Source: Cytophagales bacterium
GTDB taxonomy: Bacteria; Bacteroidota; Bacteroidia; Cytophagales; Cyclobacteriaceae
DNA length: 5,071 bases
Direction of reading: 5' to 3'
Assembly (NCBI GenBank): GCA_003537495.1
Contig: DPSB01000586.1
Coordinates: forward strand, 526-5,596
Below, piece after piece: positions 1 to 5,071 of the stretch (the stretch's first letter is position 1; every line of letters starts with the position of its first letter). The notes under the pieces are model-generated. The model had not been told where the DNA came from. It worked only from the letters and a program-made list of their open reading frames with translations, and made no database searches. Both the position numbers and the translations under genes were made by a program.

Positions 1-66
1 GAAGCACAAAGCTCCAAGTTTGCACGTCACCCCGCCTGACGCAAAACCCGTGTTAGCAGGCGTTGT
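1..66. repeat. Hairpin-forming repeat at the 3' end of the minus-strand gene, probably continuing left of the window
   Basis: This stretch contains no reading frame but several dyad symmetries. CGCCTG at 33-38 pairs with CAGGCG at 57-62, and CGTCA at 25-29 pairs with TGACG at 37-41, so two alternative hairpins share bases. Its right end, 52-66, is the inverted partner of 474-488 on the far side of the small gene. It is visibly richer in G+C than the gene beside it. The arrangement, a gene followed by a folded repeat whose end recurs inverted on the other side, recalls a gene cassette with a recombination site. However, the ends do not fit the integron attC consensus (GTTRRRY / RYYYAAC) at two positions. 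It could equally be a dispersed intergenic repeat or act as a transcription terminator for the minus-strand gene. Confidence 0.5.
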
Positions 67-83
67 TTTCACTATTCTCATTG

Positions 84-452
84 TCAGTCTTGAAGTCGAA
101 AAGGAACCCATTTGTCTTTTCTGCTTTTTCTTTCTGCTCCAACCCCTATCGGCATTTCATACAAGTCATTAATTGTCGTGTCGATTTCTGTAGCTTGTTT
201 TAGAGAAATTATTTTAGCATTAGCTTCTGTATGGTCGTCTTGTCCACAAAGAAATTGCCACGAACCATCTTCTTTGTCGTGTGCAACATATAGTATTGGT
301 CTGTGTTTGTTTAAAACGTGGTCGCAAACAAAACAAGCCGTGTTTTCAGCTTCTTTAAATTTATATTCTGTCTTGTTTGTGTCGCTTTCCTTTTGTCCAA
401 ATAAATTAAACATAGTTAAAGTTAATAGAGTTGATAATAGTAATTTTTTCAT
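84..452 (-). CDS. Small exported protein with CxxCDH and CGxxDH motifs; possibly DUF2185/Imm33-like
   Basis: The 122-residue product begins with a basic start (MKK) and a hydrophobic stretch to about residue 18, a Sec signal peptide probably cleaved near G19/Q20. There is no lipobox cysteine, so a soluble periplasmic protein is expected. The mature part has C40-x2-C43-D44-H45, then W65-x-F67-x-C69-G70-x2-D73-H74, and later P101-I-G-x-G-x-E107-R108. The spacing W-x-F-x-x-G followed by P-x-G-x3-E-R resembles, from memory, the DUF2185 domain found in some Imm33-type immunity proteins; this is inference. The Cys/His pairs could bind a metal or form disulfides, but no function is known. By hand count the gene is about 34% G+C, against 45-60% in sampled lines of nuoH, which suggests a foreign origin. 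It runs opposite to nuo and sits between inverted repeats. The ATG fits the signal peptide; no Shine-Dalgarno sequence precedes it. Confidence 0.8.
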   Translation of the reverse strand: MKKLLLSTLLTLTMFNLFGQKESDTNKTEYKFKEAENTACFVCDHVLNKHRPILYVAHDKEDGSWQFLCGQDDHTEANAKIISLKQATEIDTTINDLYEMPIGVGAERKSRKDKWVPFRLQD

Positions 453-473
453 TCTGTTGTCAGTCGTCTTTTT

Positions 474-488
474 ACAATGCCTGCTAAC
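474..488. repeat. Right copy of the inverted repeat bracketing the minus-strand gene
   Basis: This 15-base segment is the reverse complement of 52-66 with one mismatch (14 of 15). The two copies bound a 437-base unit (52-488) that holds only the small minus-strand gene. The match stops abruptly on both sides, and the sequence beyond this copy (489 onward) is unlike bases 1-51. The two flanks are therefore not simply mirror images. No transposase lies between the repeats. Confidence 0.6.
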
Positions 489-490
489 TC

Positions 491-499
491 CTAAATATA
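491..499 (-). promoter_or_regulatory. Possible -7 element for the minus-strand gene
   Basis: Read on the minus strand this is TATATTTAG, one base off the Bacteroidota -7 consensus TAnnTTTG. It lies about 38 bases upstream of the ATG at 452 and immediately outside the inverted repeat. No clear -33 TTTG box stands at the expected distance upstream. If it is used, the transcript would begin in or next to the repeat, so the unit would carry its repeat in the 5' leader. Confidence 0.25.
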
Positions 500-620
500 C
501 GCACCTCTATTGCATATATCCATTCAATTCTATAGGACGCCATATGCAAGTGAACTAATCACCGATTAAAGTTTCATTGAGCCCAGAAGTTCAACCACAC
601 TCTTATCTCAACCCACTCTC

Positions 621-645
621 AATCCTCTCAGATGTAGGATTTTTT
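621..645 (+). terminator. Weak intrinsic terminator-like hairpin
   Basis: AATCCT at 621-626 pairs perfectly with AGGATT at 636-641 around a 9-base loop, and T640-T645 form a run of six T. This is the layout of a rho-independent terminator for plus-strand transcription entering from the left. The stem is short and has only two G-C pairs, so the effect may be weak or the match may be chance. Lying just upstream of nuoH, it could separate nuoH from upstream transcription or act as an attenuator. Confidence 0.3.
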
Positions 646-650
646 CACTT

Positions 651-656
651 TATAAT
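651..656 (+). promoter_or_regulatory. nuoH: Possible promoter box upstream of nuoH
   Basis: TATAAT lies in an AT-rich tract about 50 bases before the GTG start, directly after the terminator-like hairpin. The overlapping stretch at 653-661, TAATGTTTA, loosely resembles the Bacteroidota -7 element TAnnTTTG with one extra base and a final mismatch. No matching upstream box is evident. The only support is position and base composition. Confidence 0.2.
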
Positions 657-704
657 GTTTATATCTCAAATAAAAGCAGAAATTTACCGTTCAACCAAAA
701 GCCG

Positions 705-1787
705 GTGCCCACAACGCTACTGTTCATATTGCCTTTTCTGGTATGCTATACTGTAATGGTGGTGTATGCCGAGCGTAAGATTTCGGCCTTTATGCAAGAT
801 CGCCTCGGCCCCATGGAAGTAGGCTATTACGGCATTCTTCAAACTGTTGCCGATCTGTTAAAGTTGTTGCAAAAGGAAGACCTCGTGCCGGCCCAAGCCA
901 ATAAGTTTCTCTTCAAGGCGGCTCCACTAATTATTTTTGTCCCCATCTTCTTAGGATTTAGCGTGCTGCCCCTTTCGGCCGAATGGAGTTTTGGTTTTTC
1001 ATCGGCTCTCTTTTTTCTGTTGGCCATTATTTCGTTGGATGTAATCGGGATTGTAATTGCGGGTTGGGCTTCCAACAACAAGTACAGCATGTTGGGCACC
1101 ATGCGTTCGGTTGCACAAATTATTTCGTACGAAGTTCCACTCAGCCTGGCAGTACTTTGTGTTTGCGTGTTTACACAATCGCTCGACTTGCAAGAGATTT
1201 CCTATCAGCAAAGTATCCTTAATACAGAAAGTGTAACTCCGCTTTTCGGTATAAAAGGTTTACCCGATGTAGCCGCAGTAGGTGGCGTTCTAACGTGGAA
1301 TGTGTTTCGCATGCCGGCTTTATTTTTTGTGTGGATTATATTCTTCATCGCATCATTAGCCGAAAGCAACCGCGCGCCTTTCGATTTGCCCGAAGCCGAA
1401 TCGGAATTAGTAGCAGGTTATCAAACCGAATACTCCGGCTTTCGGTGGGCCATAATTATGCTGGCCGAATACGCCATGATGTTGCTGGTAAGTTTTGTAG
1501 GTGTAATTCTTTTTTGGGGAAGCTGGAATACCCCGCTGCCCAACATCGGATCGGTTGCATTGGCCGATTGGACAACCGGGCAAGCCGGAAGCTGGAGCCT
1601 ACACGCATGGGGCATTTTCTGGTTGGTGTTTAAAACTGTTTGTATGATTGTGTTACATATCTGGATCCGGTGGACTTACCCACGCATTCGGATAGATCAA
1701 CTAACTTCATTAAGTTGGAAGTTTCTTACCCCACTTGCTTTTGTATTACTTTTGATTTGTGCACTCTGGAAACTCTGGTTATTGTAA
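705..1787 (+). CDS. nuoH: NADH:quinone oxidoreductase (complex I) subunit H
   Basis: NuoH is the membrane subunit at the base of the peripheral arm and forms the quinone-binding chamber with NuoB and NuoD. Family hallmarks are clear in order: AERK (22-25) with QDRLGP (31-36), KEDLVP (57-62), MRSVAQIISYEVP (133-145), the signature loop AESNRAPFDLPEAESELVAG (219-238), and WTYPRIRIDQ (323-332). The 360 residues contain about eight to nine hydrophobic helices, slightly longer than the usual 320-350. The GTG start leaves 21 residues before AERK, just enough for the first helix. Many homologues have 5-15 residues more there. No ATG exists in frame upstream, and the next in-frame ATG (M18) would delete helix 1, so GTG is the best choice. 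The sensor kinase starts 4 bases after the stop, which suggests one transcript. nuoG is not in the window; a repeat-bounded gene lies upstream instead. Confidence 0.95.
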   Translation: MPTTLLFILPFLVCYTVMVVYAERKISAFMQDRLGPMEVGYYGILQTVADLLKLLQKEDLVPAQANKFLFKAAPLIIFVPIFLGFSVLPLSAEWSFGFSSALFFLLAIISLDVIGIVIAGWASNNKYSMLGTMRSVAQIISYEVPLSLAVLCVCVFTQSLDLQEISYQQSILNTESVTPLFGIKGLPDVAAVGGVLTWNVFRMPALFFVWIIFFIASLAESNRAPFDLPEAESELVAGYQTEYSGFRWAIIMLAEYAMMLLVSFVGVILFWGSWNTPLPNIGSVALADWTTGQAGSWSLHAWGIFWLVFKTVCMIVLHIWIRWTYPRIRIDQLTSLSWKFLTPLAFVLLLICALWKLWLL

Positions 1788-1791
1788 TTGT

Positions 1792-3807
1792 ATGAAGATT
1801 CGTTTTAAACTACTCCTGATCGCAACGGCCCTGCTGGCCACACCAGCATTTGCCCAAAATCTGGATAGCCTGCAAGCGGTACTACGCAACACCACAGGCG
1901 ATTCAACACGGTTTGCGTTAATGATCGAACTTTCAAAAAAGTATCAGTACAAAAACTTTGCAAGCGCAAAACAATTTTCTGAACAAGCGCTGGCACTGGC
2001 CGAAAATAAAAACTGGCCATGGGCAAAAGTAATTGCATACTCGCAAGTGGGTTTTTTGGCCACACTCAGTGGCGACTATACCAGCGCTATTAAATTCGAT
2101 AATCAGAATCTACAACTTGTAATCGCGCAACGCGATAGTGCTTCCATTGCTGAAACGCTCAATTTTCTCGGCAACGATTACAGCGACCTCGGCAAATACG
2201 ATGAAGCCTATTATTACTTCACACAATCGTATCGGGTGGCGCGGGCTATTAACGATTCGTTGAAGATGACGGTGGCCATTTATAACATTGGTACGGTGTT
2301 AACCGAGTTAGGCCAATACGATTTGGCGTTAGATCATTTTTCGGTGGCTACCCGAATAAGCGAAGCCATTAACGACATTGATGGACTTCCCTACAATCAG
2401 GATGCCGTGGGCGATGTGTTTTTACGAAAGAAAGATTTTAGTAAAGCCGAAGATAACCTGATTAAAGCATTAAAAAATACTAAAACCCGAAAGCTTACTG
2501 TATTGGAACCACGGGTACTGAAACACCTTGCACGATTATATTTTGAAACAAAACAATTTGATAAGGCGCTGGCTAGTTATGATTCGGCTGCAAAAATTTA
2601 CAGAAGCAACAGCAATCAGTTTGGTGTAGCCGAAGTTAACCTGGGCATAAGCGAAATTCTGATAGAACAAGATCGTTTTGACGAAGCACAGAAAAAAATT
2701 GAAGCCAGCCTGGCTACTGCTCAAAGTTTCAATGCCGACAAAATGAGTATTGATAGTTACAAGTTGCTCTCCAGCCTGGCCGAGCGCAAGGAAGATTTTG
2801 TAGATGCGCTTGATTACCACAAAAAATACAAACAACTGGAAGACTCCTTATTCAGCAGAGATATGGTGGAAAAAGTATTTCAGGATCAGCTTCGCTTTAA
2901 AACCGAAACCAAAGATTTTGAGATTGCTGCATTGAGTAGAGCCAGCTCCGATCAAAAGCAGGAAATTCAACGCGAAGAATTTATTCGCAACATTCTGGTA
3001 GTAGTGGTTGCCTTAACAGCTATTCTGCTTTTTTCTGTTTACCGAAGTGGGCAGCGCAGAATCCAGATCAACAAACTTTTGATGGAACATCAGGAGGAAA
3101 TCAAAAGACGTAAAGATGAACTGGAACAACTCAACCAGGTAAAAGATAAATTCTTCTCTATTATTTCGCACGATTTGCGTTCGCCTATGAATGCCCTTTC
3201 GGGGATCTTAAACCTGATGGAAGGCGATAACATTTCACGAGAAGAATTTTCAACACTTACCAAAGAACTACGTTCGCAGTTTAATCATACCCGCACACTC
3301 ATCAACAACTTGTTGGATTGGGCCCTGTTGCAGATGGATAAACTCAAAATACAACCCGAAAAGATTGAGTTGTCGGCATTGGTTGATGAGAACTTCAATC
3401 TATTGGCTTCCATGCAGTTGAAGGATATTAAGTTACTTAATCTGGTTCCGGCCAAAACGTTTGGTATGGGCGATTTAAACATGCTTAACCTGATTCTCAG
3501 AAATCTGATTCTTAACGGCATTAAATTTTCGAAGGCGGGTGGCAACATCGAAATCTCGGCTACCGAAAAAGAGGGCTGGATTACTATGGCTGTACGCGAT
3601 TTTGGTGTAGGCATTCATCCGGAAGTTCAAAAGATTTTGTTTGAAAAAACCATGGGCTACAGCACCCGCGGTACCGCCAACGAAAAAGGTACTGGACTGG
3701 GTCTTATTCTTTGCAAAGAGTTTGTAGAGAAAAATGGTGGCACCATCTGGCTAGAAAGCGAACCTGGCAAAGGCAGTACTTTTTATTTTACACTCCCCAA
3801 AGCATAG
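1792..3807 (+). CDS. TPR-repeat membrane sensor histidine kinase
   Basis: I place the start at the ATG at 1792, not an in-frame one at 1759 inside nuoH, because it gives a clean signal peptide with cleavage after AFA (residues 19-21). About eight TPR units fill residues 24-355, with typical G-x-Y/F-x-x-A signatures. A coiled-coil stretch leads to one membrane helix (about 400-417), a second coil (424-449), then HisKA with phospho-acceptor H460 in FFSIISHDLRSP. The HATPase domain is complete: N box N571/N575, G1 DFGVG (603-607), F box LFEK (616-619), G2 GTGLGL (633-638), ending at residue 671. The TPRs should be periplasmic and the kinase cytoplasmic. No receiver domain is attached and no response regulator is nearby, so the partner is unknown. 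The position between nuoH and nuoI, 4 bases after nuoH, suggests co-transcription with complex I. Such kinases are frequent in Bacteroidota, but the signal here cannot be told from sequence. Confidence 0.93.
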   Translation: MKIRFKLLLIATALLATPAFAQNLDSLQAVLRNTTGDSTRFALMIELSKKYQYKNFASAKQFSEQALALAENKNWPWAKVIAYSQVGFLATLSGDYTSAIKFDNQNLQLVIAQRDSASIAETLNFLGNDYSDLGKYDEAYYYFTQSYRVARAINDSLKMTVAIYNIGTVLTELGQYDLALDHFSVATRISEAINDIDGLPYNQDAVGDVFLRKKDFSKAEDNLIKALKNTKTRKLTVLEPRVLKHLARLYFETKQFDKALASYDSAAKIYRSNSNQFGVAEVNLGISEILIEQDRFDEAQKKIEASLATAQSFNADKMSIDSYKLLSSLAERKEDFVDALDYHKKYKQLEDSLFSRDMVEKVFQDQLRFKTETKDFEIAALSRASSDQKQEIQREEFIRNILVVVVALTAILLFSVYRSGQRRIQINKLLMEHQEEIKRRKDELEQLNQVKDKFFSIISHDLRSPMNALSGILNLMEGDNISREEFSTLTKELRSQFNHTRTLINNLLDWALLQMDKLKIQPEKIELSALVDENFNLLASMQLKDIKLLNLVPAKTFGMGDLNMLNLILRNLILNGIKFSKAGGNIEISATEKEGWITMAVRDFGVGIHPEVQKILFEKTMGYSTRGTANEKGTGLGLILCKEFVEKNGGTIWLESEPGKGSTFYFTLPKA

Positions 3808-3829
3808 TCGGGGGTAATCATTTTACTTC

Positions 3830-3837
3830 TATTTTTG
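3830..3837 (+). promoter_or_regulatory. nuoI: Candidate internal promoter (-7 element) before nuoI
   Basis: TATTTTTG matches the Bacteroidota -7 consensus TAnnTTTG exactly and lies in the 77-base gap between the kinase and nuoI, the only sizeable gap after 705. It would place the transcription start about 40 bases before the nuoI ATG. No good TTTG -33 box is present upstream, where the sequence is instead the end of the kinase gene and a G run, so the call is tentative. If real, nuoI onward could be expressed independently of nuoH and the kinase. Confidence 0.3.
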
Positions 3838-3884
3838 TTACTTGAAGTGATTGTTGTGATAACACCTTCGCTCACCAGCTCTGC

Positions 3885-4535
3885 ATGCAAAAAAAACAGT
3901 CGTATTGGAGTAACCTAACCTCTGCCATTAAAACATTGGCGCACGGACTGTCTTTAACATTTAAACATATTGTGCAGGCGCGCAAAAGTACCAAGTCGTT
4001 TGCCATTACAGAACCTGGCTACTTTGAAGCTCAACAAGGCATTGCCACGGTTCAATATCCGTTCGAAACCATACCCGTGCCGGATAACGGTCGCTATAAA
4101 CTGCACAATGAAATTGACGATTGCATTGTGTGCGATAAATGCGCAAAAATTTGCCCGGTAAATTGCATTACGATTGAACCTATTCGTTCGCCCGAAGAGT
4201 TTGGTAAAACATCGGATGGAACATCGAAGCGCATTTATGCAGCCGTGTTTGATATCGACATGGCCAAATGTTGCTTCTGCGGATTATGTACAACCGTATG
4301 CCCCACCGAGTGCCTCACCATGACGAAAGAATATGATTTCTCTACATTCGATATTACCACACACAACTTCGGCTTTGGCGATATGACAGCCGAACAAATT
4401 GAACAACGCAAAAAAGAGTGGGCCGATCATCAGCAAACCAAAACAGCCACAACAACAACATCAACAACAACACAATCTAAACCGGTGGTTGCTATGAAGC
4501 CCAAATTCAAACCACCTACGCAACCCAACTCATAA
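3885..4535 (+). CDS. nuoI: NADH:quinone oxidoreductase (complex I) subunit I, 2x[4Fe-4S] protein
   Basis: NuoI carries clusters N6a and N6b, which pass electrons to NuoB cluster N2 at the membrane interface. Both binding motifs are intact: C80-x2-C83-x2-C86-x3-C90-P and C129-x2-C132-x2-C135-x3-C139-P. In each half the CP cysteine would ligate the other cluster, as in bacterial ferredoxin-like folds. Residues 7-38 form the basic, amphipathic N-terminal helix with which the family docks to NuoH. The 216-residue product is longer than most NuoI (about 160-180). The excess is a C-terminal tail from about residue 165, first charged, then Thr-rich (189-196), then Lys/Pro-rich, which is probably disordered. 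The gene follows the kinase by 77 bases, and its TAA overlaps the ATG of nuoJ by one base (TAATG), which suggests translational coupling. Confidence 0.95.
   Translation: MQKKQSYWSNLTSAIKTLAHGLSLTFKHIVQARKSTKSFAITEPGYFEAQQGIATVQYPFETIPVPDNGRYKLHNEIDDCIVCDKCAKICPVNCITIEPIRSPEEFGKTSDGTSKRIYAAVFDIDMAKCCFCGLCTTVCPTECLTMTKEYDFSTFDITTHNFGFGDMTAEQIEQRKKEWADHQQTKTATTTTSTTTQSKPVVAMKPKFKPPTQPNS
4449..4475 (+). repeat. ACA triplet tract within nuoI encoding a Thr run
   Basis: Four ACA codons, one TCA, three more ACA codons and a CAA stand in frame, encoding T189-T192, S193, T194-T196 and Q197. Because the unit is a codon, slippage would change tail length without breaking the frame. The tract lies after both cluster-binding motifs, in the tail that homologues commonly lack, so variation here should be tolerated. 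Confidence 0.8.
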
Positions 4536-5035
4536 TGGAACAAGCGGTGTTGTACATATTATCGGGTATTGCTGCAGCCAGTGCAGTAGCTATGATTTTT
4601 GCACGACAAGTATTTTATACCGCCTTGTGTTTGCTGGCTTGTTTACTGGCGTTAGCCGGTATTTATGGTATTATGCATGCAGGCTTTCTGGCTATAACAC
4701 AAGTTTTAATTTATGCTGGTGGCGTGTTGGTGCTAATTGTGTTTGCCATTGTCGTAACTAATCGTATAGAAGGTAAACCGCTACACGTTGCATCACAGCA
4801 TCGCGTTATAGGGTTTCTGATCTCAGCTGCAATTGCACAGGTGTTGGTGTGGGGTTATCATCAAACCGGGTTTATAATTTCTCCCACACAAACCGAAAAA
4901 GAAATAAAACCATTGGGTGTTGCACTCTTTACGGATTATGCCGCACCATTTGAAATAGGTGGAGTATTGCTTTTGGTCTGCCTGATTGGTGCCGCGCTCA
5001 CCGCTTCATCTTTTAAAAAATCTTCGTATGACTGA
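4535..5035 (+). CDS. nuoJ: NADH:quinone oxidoreductase (complex I) subunit J
   Basis: NuoJ (ND6-like) is a small membrane subunit between NuoH and the antiporter-like subunits and takes part in coupling quinone reduction to proton pumping. The product has 166 residues and five predicted helices: about 3-22, 28-48, 53-75, 90-108 and 138-157. The third holds the conserved run QVLIYAGGVLVLIVF, the family's signature segment around the helix-bending glycines. The last helix starts with the typical PFEIGGVLLLVCLIGA. Length and layout are normal. The ATG overlaps the nuoI stop by one base, and the reading frame ends 8 bases inside the start of nuoK, so I, J and K are tightly coupled. No Shine-Dalgarno sequence is present, as is usual in Bacteroidota. 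Confidence 0.94.
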   Translation: MEQAVLYILSGIAAASAVAMIFARQVFYTALCLLACLLALAGIYGIMHAGFLAITQVLIYAGGVLVLIVFAIVVTNRIEGKPLHVASQHRVIGFLISAAIAQVLVWGYHQTGFIISPTQTEKEIKPLGVALFTDYAAPFEIGGVLLLVCLIGAALTASSFKKSSYD

Positions 5036-5071
5036 GACTGACTTTTTATTTTATCTCAGTGTGTTGTTGTT
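5028..5071 (+). CDS. nuoK: NADH:quinone oxidoreductase subunit K, N-terminal fragment (cut by window edge)
   Basis: An ATG at 5028 overlaps the nuoJ stop by 8 bases and opens a frame reading MTETDFLFYLSVLL to the window end. The hydrophobic stretch after a short polar start fits the first helix of NuoK (ND4L-like, about 100 residues, three helices). The strongest evidence is position: nuoK follows nuoJ in nearly all nuo clusters, usually with this kind of overlap. Only 14 residues are visible, so the conserved glutamates in helices 2 and 3 cannot be checked. Confidence 0.72.
   Translation, partial: MTETDFLFYLSVLL

Larger units (their letters stand above)
489..704. other. Intergenic region between the repeat-bounded gene and nuoH, no gene seen
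   Basis: No reading frame here has a credible start and protein-like composition. The nuoH frame stays open back to a TAA at 567-569, but contains no ATG, GTG or TTG before the GTG at 705, and its translation does not resemble a NuoH N-terminus. I find no recognisable remnant of nuoG, the gene that normally precedes nuoH. The region changes from C-rich pyrimidine stretches (590-630) to an AT-rich tract (640-690), which suits a leader or promoter. Confidence 0.6.

Noticed and set aside
81..465. Direct repeat TTGTCAGTC at 81-89 and 457-465 flanking the small gene, as a target-site duplication
   Set aside because: Nine bases can recur by chance over this distance, and the copies lie inside the inverted repeats, partly within the gene, where a target duplication would not be.
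112..558. A plus-strand open frame of 148 codons through the small gene
   Set aside because: It is antisense to the 84-452 minus-strand gene, which has a proper signal peptide and conserved-looking motifs. The plus-strand product has no domain-like features and runs across the inverted repeat.
1759..1791. Upstream ATG giving the kinase 11 extra residues
   Set aside because: It lies inside nuoH and would put a polar, cysteine-containing segment in front of a clean signal peptide. The ATG at 1792 fits better.
3795..3814. CCCC/GGGG hairpin at the end of the kinase gene as a terminator
   Set aside because: The stem is only four pairs, spans the stop codon, and is followed by mixed sequence rather than a T run.
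1..5071. CRISPR array, tRNA, rRNA or riboswitch
   Set aside because: I saw no regularly spaced repeats, no cloverleaf or rRNA-like segments, and no recognisable riboswitch core on either strand.

Overview
The window looks like chromosomal DNA of a Bacteroidota bacterium, probably from the Cytophagales or a near relative. None of the starts has a convincing Shine-Dalgarno sequence. Two proteins carry short signal peptides ending just before Gln, and the sensor kinase has the TPR-transmembrane-HisKA layout common in that phylum. The lineage is inferred from these traits only; no search was possible.

Layout. Bases 1-66 hold a GC-richer, hairpin-forming repeat that is probably cut by the left edge. 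A small AT-rich gene on the minus strand follows (84-452). It encodes an exported protein of 122 residues with CxxCDH and CGxxDH motifs. The gene is bracketed by a 15-base inverted repeat (52-66 and 474-488, 14 of 15 matching), so it looks like a discrete inserted unit. Bases 489-704 hold no gene I can support, only a weak terminator-like hairpin and an AT-rich possible promoter.

From 705 to the right edge everything is on the plus strand and closely packed: nuoH (GTG start), a TPR sensor histidine kinase starting 4 bases after nuoH, nuoI after a 77-base gap, nuoJ overlapping nuoI by one base, and the first 44 bases of nuoK overlapping nuoJ by 8. This is the usual complex I order H-I-J-K, interrupted by a signalling gene.

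Together nuoH, nuoI, nuoJ and nuoK encode the membrane-arm base (NuoH), the last two Fe-S clusters of the electron path to quinone (NuoI), and two small proton-pathway subunits (NuoJ, NuoK) of NADH:quinone oxidoreductase. The kinase is the unexpected member. Its position suggests co-expression with the respiratory chain, but no response regulator is in the window and its signal is unknown. The two points most worth following are the repeat-bounded minus-strand gene directly upstream of nuoH and the kinase inside the nuo cluster.
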